From: JBKEDF01 sp047975325
GTDB taxonomy: Bacteria > Pseudomonadota > Alphaproteobacteria > Rhodobacterales > Rhodobacteraceae
Length of the DNA: 29,165 nt
Reading direction: 5' to 3'
NCBI GenBank assembly: GCA_047975325.1
Contig: JBKEDF010000038.1
Span: 1-29,165, forward strand
The notes beneath the pieces are model-generated. The model was given only the letters and a program-made list of their open reading frames with translations. It searched no databases and had not been told where the DNA came from. Made by a program: the position numbers and the translations under genes. Each line of letters begins with the position of its first letter. Within the stretch, counting starts at the first letter, position 1. Of the stretch, positions 16,501 to 25,000 are shown one piece after another.

Positions 16501-16515
16501 ATTTGATCATCAAAT
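16501..16515. promoter_or_regulatory. 15-bp perfect palindrome upstream of the ROK-kinase gene
   Basis: ATTTGAT, one central C, then ATCAAAT form a perfect dyad 58 bp ahead of the TTG start, within the 121-bp gap between the aldolase and kinase genes. It is a good candidate for a transcription-factor site giving the kinase its own control. It does not match the three 30-bp SorC-like sites, so a different regulator or SorC half-site use is possible. Confidence 0.45.
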
Positions 16516-16563
16516 TTGCGCAGCATCAACGTAAAATCAAAAAGTTATAGCCCGGCAACATGA

Positions 16564-17472
16564 TCAAAATGAAGTCGTCAGGCTATATTTGCGAATGATC
16601 GCCTGGATATCATGCAGGCGCGGGATAGCAACCTCGGTCAACTTCGTTTTCGTAACTGCACGATCGAGCGAGATGCAATCCTTCCACAGGGACCGGCCAG
16701 CGATGACGCCCGATGCGCCGTTTCGCATCGCGATTTCAACTTGGCCAAGAAAGGTCTCGTGATCGACGCCTGCAGAAAGGACAGCCCAGGGCACGTTGCC
16801 CGAGATCTCGGTTACGCGGGCACAGGCCTCTTCTGACCCCGGAAAGGGAATCTTCAGAACCTTCGCCCCAAGGGCAAGACAGGCGCGGGATCCTTCCACG
16901 ATCAGATCGGGCAGTCTTGCGGCATAGTCCTCATCGCTTTCGCCTTCGAGCTGATAGGTCAGGAACTCCACCACCAACAGGACATCTTCACGGGTAAAAT
17001 CCTCAATGCTGTCCCTGAGGGTCCTGAGGTTCTCCTCGTTCGCCTCCGGGGTATCCATGCGCAGATAGACCATGATCTTGCCCCCGGTGCCGCCCAGTTT
17101 GCGAACCTGCCGCGCAGTCACGCCATCGACCATCTTCGAGATGCGGTAGCCCCCGGGCGAAGTATCCCAACCCGAAGCATCAAGCCCGATCAGGAGTGCG
17201 GTATCCCGGGCGATATCACCATTGTCGACTAGGCCGGGGACGGCGCAAATCGGGTCAACCAGGACACAGCCCGCTTCAGAAGCAAGGTATTTCGTGATGT
17301 CGGCCTTGGTTTCGCCCAGTACCGCGTTGCTGATCGCCTCCCGCTCCTGCGGGGTATCTGCAAGCACCGCGCGCATGCCCCCGCGCTGGTCACAGGCGAT
17401 CACCATCATCGCACCATCGGCATTGCAGATCTGCTGGTAGCCGCGGCGCTCTGATGTGGACATCACTGACAT
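16564..17472 (-). CDS. class I aldolase of the LacD/YihT family
   Basis: A 302-residue TIM-barrel aldolase related to tagatose-1,6-bisphosphate aldolase (LacD) and sulfofructose-phosphate aldolase (YihT). Landmarks are CDQRGGMR (27-34) at the N-terminus, LKIPFP with the likely Schiff-base Lys207, VPWAVLSAGVD (227-237), and GASGVIAGRSLW (252-263), the phosphate-binding end. It would split a ketose (bis)phosphate into two C3 units. The start at ATG 17472 has GGAGA 7 bp upstream; a second in-frame ATG at 17463 is less well placed. It is divergent from the SorC gene and followed by the ROK/P-loop kinase. Context of polyol transport and dehydrogenases favours a ketohexose bisphosphate over a sulfosugar. 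Confidence 0.85.
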   Translation of the reverse strand: MSVMSTSERRGYQQICNADGAMMVIACDQRGGMRAVLADTPQEREAISNAVLGETKADITKYLASEAGCVLVDPICAVPGLVDNGDIARDTALLIGLDASGWDTSPGGYRISKMVDGVTARQVRKLGGTGGKIMVYLRMDTPEANEENLRTLRDSIEDFTREDVLLVVEFLTYQLEGESDEDYAARLPDLIVEGSRACLALGAKVLKIPFPGSEEACARVTEISGNVPWAVLSAGVDHETFLGQVEIAMRNGASGVIAGRSLWKDCISLDRAVTKTKLTEVAIPRLHDIQAIIRKYSLTTSF

Positions 17473-17630
17473 TCTTTACTCTCCGATGGATATGGTTCTG
17501 AAATGAAGACGGCACCCCCGGCCCCTGTGCGGCCCCTCAGGCACACAAAGACAGGCCAGACAACATCATGCGAAGGATCTGGTTCCGTCCGGCATTGAAT
17601 TTCTGGCCGGTTTGCTTTAGCTTAGCCGTG

Positions 17631-17660
17631 TGTAACACATTGCTGTAAGGAATTACAATC
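17631..17660 (+). promoter_or_regulatory. candidate SorC operator, copy B (aldolase/sorC divergent region)
   Basis: The site begins TGTAACACATTGCTG and ends ATTACAATC, inside the 211-bp region between the divergent aldolase and SorC genes. It shares 15 consecutive bases with copy A and 23 of 30 positions with copy C. It contains the odd dyad TGTGT-A-ACACA (17629-17639) overlapping its left end and TGTAA-N4-TTACA (17643-17656) inside. It is placed so that binding could control both the aldolase and the regulator's own gene. Use by SorC is inferred. Confidence 0.65.
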
Positions 17661-17683
17661 TGGAAACTCAGGCTTCTTTGGAC

Positions 17684-18619
17684 ATGTCCTCACGGGCAAC
17701 ACTGCATATGGTCGCCAAGATGCATTACGAGGCAAATATGTCTCAGGTGGATATTGCCCGTAAGTTGAAGGTCTCAACGGCGACGGTATCGCGGATGCTG
17801 CAGCGGGCCCGATCCGTCGGCATCGTCAAGATCGAAGTGGCCGACTTCGCGCATCCGGATGAGATCTCGGACCAGCTGGTGCAGGCGCTTGGCCTGAAAC
17901 GGGCGGCGATTATCGACACGCCATCCTCCGGGGTGCTGTCAACGCTTGTGACACCCCTTGGGTCCCTTCTCCGGAGTGAGGGACTGACCAGAGGTTCCGT
18001 GATCGGGATCGGCTGGGGTCGTGCGGTGCGCGAGGTGGTCCAGGCTGGTCTGCCCCGGATTCCAGATGTCGATGTCGTCGCCCTGAATGGCGGATTGCAG
18101 CAATCTGCACCGCATTTCCAGACCAATGAATTTGTTCGGCGGGCGACCGAACAGCTTGGCGGCAACGCCTTTCTGCTCCATGCGCCCTACCTTTCCTCGG
18201 CCCGGCTCAAGGATGCCTTCCTCGATGACCCGAGCGTCCGGGATACAATCGATCTCTGGGGGCGGCTTGATTGTGCCATTGTCGGCATCGGGCAACGGCA
18301 TTCACCCACCTCATCCGAACCAAGTGTGGCCACCTCGGATGAAACGGCCATCGATGGAGCCGTCGGGGACGTGCTACGGCACTACTTCGACATCAACGGC
18401 ACCCTGCTGCCCTGGAACGGCGAAGAACGTATGATTGCGGCTTCGGTCGATCAGTTGCGCAAAGCGAAGCTGTCCATCGGTGTTGCGGTTTCGGTCGAGA
18501 AGGCCAGGAGCATCATCGGCGCTGCCCGGTCAGGAATGATTGGCGCGCTGGTCACCGACACCATGACAGCCCAGGCGGTACTTGAGGTGCTGGGGCAGGA
18601 AACCGCGGGCGGGGCCTGA
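17684..18619 (+). CDS. SorC-family sugar-binding transcriptional regulator
   Basis: A 311-residue regulator with an N-terminal helix-turn-helix (about residues 15-45; MSQVDIARKLKVSTATVSRML). The C-terminal sugar-phosphate-binding domain has the NagB/RpiA-like fold (IGIGWGRAVREVV, VALNGGLQ, and an IVGIG segment). These proteins sense phosphorylated sugars and switch polyol or sugar operons. I choose ATG 17684; a TTG at 17678 and an ATG at 17708 are alternatives, and none has a strong Shine-Dalgarno. It lies opposite the aldolase and ends 27 bp from the convergent SDR gene. The three repeated sites in this island are its likely operators, and a ketose phosphate its likely effector. Confidence 0.9.
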   Translation: MSSRATLHMVAKMHYEANMSQVDIARKLKVSTATVSRMLQRARSVGIVKIEVADFAHPDEISDQLVQALGLKRAAIIDTPSSGVLSTLVTPLGSLLRSEGLTRGSVIGIGWGRAVREVVQAGLPRIPDVDVVALNGGLQQSAPHFQTNEFVRRATEQLGGNAFLLHAPYLSSARLKDAFLDDPSVRDTIDLWGRLDCAIVGIGQRHSPTSSEPSVATSDETAIDGAVGDVLRHYFDINGTLLPWNGEERMIAASVDQLRKAKLSIGVAVSVEKARSIIGAARSGMIGALVTDTMTAQAVLEVLGQETAGGA

Positions 18620-18646
18620 TACCGCCCGGCCCGGCAACACCGCCTT

Positions 18647-19372
18647 TCAGGCGTCCACATTGGTCGGCAGCACAACGATGTCGTGAATGGTCACGTTCCT
18701 CGGGCGTTCGAGGATGAACATGAGCGCCGCCGCAACCTCGGAAGGGTCGATGATCGCCCCACTGTCCTTGGCCGCCTGAAGCCGGTCCGGCTCCCAATCC
18801 GACAGAAGCGCTGAACTGACCGGCCCCGGCGAAACCTGAGCAACCCGGATACCATGCCGGTTGACCTGCCGCCGGACGGTCTGGGTAAAACAGGTCACTG
18901 CCCATTTGGACGCCGAATAAACCGGTTCGTGCTTGATCGCCGCCCGCCCGGCAAGGGAACTGGTCACCAGAATATCGCCACTGCCGTTGCCAATCATATG
19001 CGGCAGGACGGCATGGACGTTTTTGATCACTGCATTGATGTTGAGGTTCAGCATCCGATCAATGGTGCGGGCGTCTGCCTCAATCAGATCGCCCCAGATA
19101 TAGGTGCCGGAGTTGCAAAGCAAGATGTCGATCTGGCCGACCTTTTCCAGACTCTCCGGGATCATCGCGTCGCAATCCGCCTCATCCAGAAGATCGGTGA
19201 CCTGGGCAATGGCCTGGCCCCCGCGCGCTGCTACCAGTGCCTCCAGCGCCCCGGCGTCCCGGTCCACCATGACCACCCGGGCCCCGGCCGCCAGCATCGC
19301 ATCGGTTGAGGCCAACCCTATGCCTGAGGCCGCACCCGTAACAACGGCAGTTTTCCCCTTTAGCGTCTCCAT
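18647..19372 (-). CDS. classical SDR oxidoreductase (polyol/sugar dehydrogenase type)
   Basis: A 241-residue classical short-chain dehydrogenase. TGAASGIG (12-19) binds the cofactor, Asp37 after beta-2 favours NAD, CNSG (86-89) replaces the usual NNAG, and Ser138, Tyr152 and Lys156 form the catalytic set. I start it at ATG 19372, with GAGGGA about 7 bp upstream; an in-frame upstream ATG at 19417 overlaps the previous gene and is less likely. It is the last gene of the leftward unit SBP-SDR-SDR. Likely role: oxidation of a pentitol/hexitol or reduction of the ketose to change configuration. The substrate cannot be read from sequence. Confidence 0.87.
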   Translation of the reverse strand: METLKGKTAVVTGAASGIGLASTDAMLAAGARVVMVDRDAGALEALVAARGGQAIAQVTDLLDEADCDAMIPESLEKVGQIDILLCNSGTYIWGDLIEADARTIDRMLNLNINAVIKNVHAVLPHMIGNGSGDILVTSSLAGRAAIKHEPVYSASKWAVTCFTQTVRRQVNRHGIRVAQVSPGPVSSALLSDWEPDRLQAAKDSGAIIDPSEVAAALMFILERPRNVTIHDIVVLPTNVDA

Positions 19373-19395
19373 GACCTTTCCCTCATTCTTGCCGG

Positions 19396-20157
19396 CTACC
19401 ACGCAGTATATCCGCAATCGACCAGCATGGTTGTCCCCGTCATCGCGCTTGAGGCATCGCTGGCCAGGAACAGGATTGCCGAGGCGATCTCATCCGGTCG
19501 GGCGACCCGGCGCATCGGGGTGAAATCCATCCAGATCGGCATCCGCTCGGGGTCATCGAAACTGGAATTTGACATCGGCGTGTCGACATAGGTCGGGGCC
19601 ACGCAATTGACCCGCACACCCCTCTCGGCCCATTCAGCGCCAAGCGATTTCGTCAGATGATGCACGGCAGCCTTGGCCGCATTGTAATGGGCCTGCCGCT
19701 GGGGCTTGTTCGCGATGCTGCCCGAGATTGAACCGAGGGTGACGATGGTCCCCTGTCCGTTCTCCAGCATCGCACGCCCGAATTCGCGGCAGCACCAATA
19801 TACCCCGTCAAGGTTCACCTCCATCAGGCGGCGCCAGTCGGCATCGGGAATGGCTTCGCCCGGTGTGTCGGGAAAGGTGATCCCGGCATTTGCGATCAGG
19901 ATATCGACGGGGCCAACCGTTTCTGCGGCTCGTGCAACCGCCTCTGGATCCGAGACATCGAGCACAATAGTTTCTACCGTCCACCCCTTCGCGGCCAGGG
20001 CGTCGCGTGCCTTGATCAGGTGCTCCTCACGCACGTCCGCGATGATGATTGCGGCCCCGGCCTCTGCAAGGGCCGTGGCTGTGGCAAGACCGATCCCGCC
20101 ACCACCGCCGGTAACAAGCGCCCTGCGGCCGTCCAGTCGGTATTTTTCCAGGTACAT
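19396..20157 (-). CDS. SDR polyol dehydrogenase, galactitol-dehydrogenase-like
   Basis: A 253-residue classical SDR: TGGGGGIG (16-23), Asp41 for NAD, NAG at 90-92, Ser143, Tyr158 and Lys162. The tail VDCGYTAW and segments such as EVNLDGVYW and GSISGSIANKPQ closely recall Rhodobacter galactitol dehydrogenase, whose C-terminus has the same style (from memory). Expected reaction: polyol + NAD+ to ketose + NADH. ATG 20157 with AAGGGA about 10 bp upstream is preferred over the ATG at 20193, which adds a 12-residue tail lacking conserved character. It lies 23 bp upstream of the second SDR and 147 bp downstream of the binding-protein gene. Confidence 0.88.
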   Translation of the reverse strand: MYLEKYRLDGRRALVTGGGGGIGLATATALAEAGAAIIIADVREEHLIKARDALAAKGWTVETIVLDVSDPEAVARAAETVGPVDILIANAGITFPDTPGEAIPDADWRRLMEVNLDGVYWCCREFGRAMLENGQGTIVTLGSISGSIANKPQRQAHYNAAKAAVHHLTKSLGAEWAERGVRVNCVAPTYVDTPMSNSSFDDPERMPIWMDFTPMRRVARPDEIASAILFLASDASSAMTGTTMLVDCGYTAW

Positions 20158-20304
20158 CTGCACTGATCCCTTGTTTGGCTGCGCCTGTGGCATCCCTGTG
20201 GCTGGCCGCAGATGGGGTGCCTGCGCAATCCCCTGCGCGGGCCCCCGGAACAGCGCACCCGGCAGCAGGAAAACCGCCGGGTACCTTGTTTCAACCTGTT
20301 GCGG

Positions 20305-21609
20305 TTACTTGATGTAACCGGCCTGGGTCATCACGCGGACCGCATTGCTTTGGGCGGCGCCCAAGGCGTCCTCCACGCTGCTCTGACCTGCCAGGGCACC
20401 GGCGACCGCCTGTCCGGCCATGGTCCCGATCCCCTGATATTCAGGGATGATCACGAAGGAGATGCCGGAATAGGGCACCGGATCACGGGTCGGGTTGGCC
20501 GGGTCGGCGGATTCGATGGCCTGCAGGGTCATCTCGGCGAAGGGGGCTGCCTCCATATAGGCCTCGGTATAGGTCGAGCGCCGGGTACCCGGGGGCGAAG
20601 TCACAACACCGCCGGTTTCGGCAACCAGGGCAACATATTCCTTCGAGGTCGCCCATTTGACAAAGCTCTTGGCTGCATCAACCTTTTGCGAGGTCTCGGG
20701 GATGGCCAGGGCCCAGGCCCAGAACCAGCCTGCACCGATGTCGGTCACCTCACCCGGGCCCTTGGCATAGCCGATCACGTCGGCAACCTGTGAATCAGGC
20801 CCATAGAGGCGGCCTGCGGCCGAGGTTGCATCGACCCAGATCGCGCAATGGCCGGACGAAAACAGGGCCTGGTTCTCGTTGAACCCATTGGCCGTGGCGC
20901 CCGGGGGGCCGTAGCTGTTCATCGTTTCGACATAGAACTTGACCGCGTCGTTCCACGGTTCGCTGGTAAGTTGCGGTTGCCAGTCCATATCGAACCAGGT
21001 TCCCCCCCAGACATTTGCCATCAGGGTGATCAGGGCCATGTTTTCGCCCCAGCCCGGCTTGCCGCGCAGGCAGATACCATACTGCTGATTTTCCTGGTCG
21101 GTCAGCTGGGCCGCAAATTCGGCAATCTGCGACCAGGTTGGCTGGTCCGGCATGGTCAGCCCGGCCTCTTCGACAAGATCCGTCCGATACATGGTGAATG
21201 AGCTTTCGGCGTAGAACGGCACCGCATAGAACGACCCGTCCGCCGACAAGCCATTGCGCACGGACTGGAAGATGTCCTCGTAGTCATAATCTTCGCCCAG
21301 GTCGTCAAGTGGGGTCAGCCAGCCGGACTTGCCCCAGATCGGGGTTTCAAGGGCTCCGATGGTGATGATGTCGAACTGGCCACCATCCGTCGCGATGTCC
21401 GTCGTGACCCGCTGGCGCAGGACGTTTTCCTCAAGTACGACCCAGTTGAGTGTATGGCCGGTTTCCTCCTCCCATATGGCTGACAGTTCCTGCAAGACTA
21501 TCATGTCGTCGTTGTTGACCGTTGCGATGGTCAGTTCCTCGGCCTGTGCAATGATGGGTCCAAGGGCCAATGCGGTACAGGACAGGGTTAATGATCGGGG
21601 TAGTTTCAT
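20305..21609 (-). CDS. smoE: polyol ABC transporter substrate-binding protein, SmoE-type
   Basis: A 434-residue periplasmic receptor with a Sec signal peptide (residues 1-23, ending AQA). The mature part has motifs familiar from sorbitol/mannitol receptor SmoE: LTIATVNN, VVLEENVLRQRVTTDIAT, GGQFDIITIGALETPIWGK and YGICLRGKPGWGENMA. The start at ATG 21609 has GGAGGAG 6 bp upstream; a longer frame to 21681 would bury the signal peptide and is rejected. It must serve the permease/ATPase set at 12186-15001, since it has no permease of its own nearby. A copy of the 30-bp repeated site lies 268 bp upstream. Substrate: a sugar alcohol, with hexitol most likely. Confidence 0.92.
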   Translation of the reverse strand: MKLPRSLTLSCTALALGPIIAQAEELTIATVNNDDMIVLQELSAIWEEETGHTLNWVVLEENVLRQRVTTDIATDGGQFDIITIGALETPIWGKSGWLTPLDDLGEDYDYEDIFQSVRNGLSADGSFYAVPFYAESSFTMYRTDLVEEAGLTMPDQPTWSQIAEFAAQLTDQENQQYGICLRGKPGWGENMALITLMANVWGGTWFDMDWQPQLTSEPWNDAVKFYVETMNSYGPPGATANGFNENQALFSSGHCAIWVDATSAAGRLYGPDSQVADVIGYAKGPGEVTDIGAGWFWAWALAIPETSQKVDAAKSFVKWATSKEYVALVAETGGVVTSPPGTRRSTYTEAYMEAAPFAEMTLQAIESADPANPTRDPVPYSGISFVIIPEYQGIGTMAGQAVAGALAGQSSVEDALGAAQSNAVRVMTQAGYIK

Positions 21610-21786
21610 GTGCACTCCTCCAGTGTCGGGCCGATCCTCTTTCCCAAGTTGCGCCTGAACCGTGGCGCGCTGGCCCCGCAATTCCCGGCAGGGTGGGAGC
21701 CAGCGGAAAGTGACGTGGATTTCCCTTTGACGGTGTATTTGGCGGTTGACCAGTTACACGACGGGTTGTGGCCAAATCCTCCCACG

Positions 21787-21811
21787 CCTGTGAAACGATA
21801 TGTTTCGCAGG
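21787..21811. repeat. 10-bp inverted repeat in the binding-protein leader
   Basis: CCTGTGAAAC (21787-21796) and GTTTCGCAGG (21802-21811) are inverted copies with one mismatch around GATAT. As RNA the mismatch becomes a G-U pair, so a 10-bp stem with a 5-nt loop could form. As DNA it resembles a dimeric repressor site. It lies 178 bp ahead of the binding-protein start and about 280 bp ahead of the A2M start. No T run follows on either strand, so it is probably not an intrinsic terminator. Confidence 0.5.
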
Positions 21812-21877
21812 CTCCACGATTTGATCGTCCTTGATGTATTTGCTCCTTCGATACCGGGCTTTCGCCCCGCTCATGCA

Positions 21878-21907
21878 TGAAACACCTTGCTGCACAAAAT
21901 TGCAATC
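21878..21907 (+). promoter_or_regulatory. candidate SorC operator, copy C (binding-protein operon)
   Basis: The site begins TGAAACACCTTGCTG and ends AATTGCAATC. It matches copy B at 23 of 30 positions and copy A at 22 of 30, and keeps the TTGC-N11-GCAA dyad. Its orientation toward the binding-protein gene is the same as that of copies A and B toward smoF and the aldolase gene. It also lies 185 bp ahead of the A2M gene, but that gene's function gives no reason to expect control by a sugar regulator. Confidence 0.55.
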
Positions 21908-22092
21908 CCTCTCTTGAATTCGGACTTTCCGTTCACTTGGTACAAAAACAGACCCTTTGCGACGTTTCTGCCTTTGCTATGTTCACAAATAACAGCATGG
22001 CCCAAAGAATATGCCCCCACCCGTCCGACATATCTTGTCTAACTCGGGGTCGCCGTGCCACCGTAACCACATTGAATGACCGGAGGATGACC

Positions 22093-25000
22093 ATGCGTGT
22101 TGGTTGGATTATTGCCATTGTTTCACTGTTTTTTCCGCAGATCGCCGCTGCCCAGCAAAGCCCGCTGATCCCGGAACGGCGCATGATCATTACCGAAAAT
22201 GCCGATCTGCCGGGCAATGATATCGCGCAGATCTTCGATGTCACGGTTGACGCCTGCATTGAGGCCTGCCTGAAGAACGATGCCTGCGCCGCCTTTACCT
22301 TCAATGCCCGGTCGAACGCATGTTTCCCCAAATCCATTTCGGGCGCACCTGTAGCATATCAGGGCGCCTATTCCGGTCTGGTGCTGCCTGCGCCCGCAGG
22401 TGCCGAAGAAAGGGCGCGCGCATGGGTCGATCAGGCTGGTGACCTCCTTCGGCCGGCCGATCTGTCCTCGGCACACGATATGGCAAGGGATCTGGCGAAG
22501 AAACATCTGGTTGGCAATTTCGTCACTGCAGATCTTGTCAGGATGGCGCGGGCGGCAGAAATTGCAGGTGATCTGACCGATGCCCGGCGGATGATCGGCG
22601 CGGCAACAAACCTGTTGGATACAAGCAGCGACTGGTCCGAATATGCCCGCCTGTGGCTGGCTGGGAACAAACGCCATAACAGCAATCCGGGGACTGCCCG
22701 AACTGCGGCGCTGAATGCCTATCTGCGCGCTGGCGATGCCTGGCAGGCTGCCACTGCGTTGCAACTTATGGCCAGGGCAGATCTGGCAGACAAAAACGGA
22801 CGGCGCGCCATCAAGACCCTGCGCCTGGCGATGCAGATGGCGCCATCGGACGAACTGGCCACCATTTTGGCCGATGCCGAGGGGAAATACGGTTTCCGTA
22901 TCACTGGTCAGGATGTTGACGCCGATCCTGCCAATCCGCAGATCTGCGCCGTCTTTTCAGATCTTCTTGATGAGGCAGTGGATTACACACCCTTCGTCGC
23001 GCTTCCCTCCGGTGATCTGACAGTTGAGGCATCGGGCACGCGGCTCTGCATCGGCAGACTGGCACATGGCCAGCGCTATACGCTGACCTTTCGGGAAGGT
23101 CTGCCTTCGGCCTCGGGTGACACGACATCACACGATGTCGAAGTGGCCCATTACATTCGCGATCGCCACCCACAGGTCCGGTTTGAGGGCCGCAGCTATG
23201 TCCTGCCCCGCATGGCGGATGCCGGCCTGCCGGTCATTACCGTCAACACACAGATACTGGACCTGAAGCTGATCCGCATCTCGGACAGGAACCTCGTGCG
23301 CACGTTGCGCGACAATTATCTTGCCCGCCCGATGGATTACTGGTCCGAGGAATATTTCACATCACAAATCGGCAAGGTGGTCTGGCAAGGGCAGGCCAGT
23401 GTCAACGAGGAACAGAACCGCGATGTGACCACGCGCCTGCCTATTCAGGAAGTGACGGGCCCGCTTGGCACTGGCATCTATGCACTACAGGCCAGCATTC
23501 CCGATACCAGCCCCGAAGAGATTGCCCCGGCCACACAATGGTTCACGATTTCCGATATCGGCATCACCTCGTTGTCGGGCATTGACGGGCTGCATGTTAT
23601 TGTACGGGGTCTGTCAGACGCCGCCGCCCGACCCGGAGCCGAGGTTCAGTTATTGTCGCGCGGCAATGATGTGCTTGCTCAGGCAAGGACCGACGCTGAT
23701 GGCGTTGTTGCCTTCGATGCCGGCCTGACGCGCGGCACCGGCAATGCCGCGCCGATGGCAATCACCGTAATGGACGGCGATGATCTGTCCTTCCTGCCGC
23801 TGAATGATACCGAATTCGACCTGTCCGACCGTGGTGTAGAGGGGCTGCCTCCCGCCCCGTCGATAGATGTGTTCCTGACCACGGATCGCGGCGCGTATCG
23901 CGCGGGCGAGACGGTACATGCGACAATTCTGGCCCGCAATGGGGCCGATCAGCGCGCCCTGACCGGCCTGCCGCTGACGGCCGTGTTGTCGCGGCCTGAT
24001 GGCGTTGAATTCATGCGTCATCTTGCACCCGAGGCTGGTGCCGGGGGCCATACTGCGGCCTTTAATATCCCGGAAACCGCACCGCGCGGCACATGGCGGC
24101 TGGATATATTGGCCGATCCCAACGCGCCCGCGCTGGCTTCGCAAAAGGTGCTGGTCGAGGATTTTCTGCCCGAACGTATCGACATGGTTCCGATCATGCC
24201 GGAAGGTACGCTTGCCCCGACCGACACCCCATCAATCGAGATCGATGTCCGCTATCTGTTCGGCGCACCCGCAGGCGGGCTGGATGTCACGGGTGAAGTG
24301 CGGCTGACGGCTGTGCGCCGCCTTGTAAAGCATGAAGGTTTTGTCTTTGGTCGCGAAGATGTACCTTTCAATTCGCAGATTGAATATTTCGGACCCGGTA
24401 AGACCGACGATCAGGGTCATCTGTCCCTGACTGCCACCCTGCCCGATCCGGGCGCGGATGGGGCCCGTCCGATGAAGGCCGATTTCATCCTGTCGGTCAG
24501 TGAAGGTTCGGGGCGACCGGTTGAACGGCGTATTGAACGAACCGTCCTGCCCGGTATGCCAGTCGCGGGCCTGCGACCATTGTTCGAGGGTGACGCCATC
24601 ACCCAGGGTGGTGATGCAGGTTTTGCCGTGATCATGCTGGCCCCGGACGGCACACGGATGACTGGCACGGTCGATTGGATCGTCAACCGGGTCGAAACCG
24701 ATTACCAATGGTATTCACTGAACGGCCGCTGGGATTATGAACCCGTGACCCGCCGGGTTCCGCTTGCCCGGGGTTCGGTCGATGCGCTGGCCGATGATCA
24801 GGCCGAGATGCAGATACCCGCCATGGACTGGGGCAGGTACGAGATTATCGTAGTCCCGGCCGGGGCAGAGGGTCGGCACGGGGCCGCGTCCCTTGCCTTT
24901 GATGTCGGCTGGTATGCGGCCTCGGGTGGCACCGCTCCGACGCCAGATCGTCTACCTGTCTCACTGGATCGGCCCGGATATCGCGCGGGCGACACCGCCA

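Larger units (their letters stand above)
21610..22092. other. 483-bp divergent intergenic region (binding protein / A2M)
   Basis: Separates the leftward polyol operon from the rightward A2M-pbpC operon. It holds the inverted repeat at 21787-21811 and operator copy C at 21878-21907. A frame continuous with the A2M gene runs back to 21877, but it encodes no signal peptide and has no ribosome site. I could not define a convincing sigma-70 promoter for either gene. The expected leader of the binding-protein mRNA would be long if its promoter lies near copy C. Confidence 0.5.

Noticed and set aside
16564..17472. Sulfoquinovose (YihT) pathway assignment for the aldolase
   Set aside because: No sulfoquinovosidase, isomerase, sulfofructose kinase or sulfolactaldehyde reductase gene is nearby; the SDRs and transporter fit polyols.
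21877..22092. N-terminal extension of the A2M reading frame back to 21877
   Set aside because: The extra 72 residues have no ribosome site, precede a clear signal peptide and overlap operator copy C; GGAGG fits ATG 22093.
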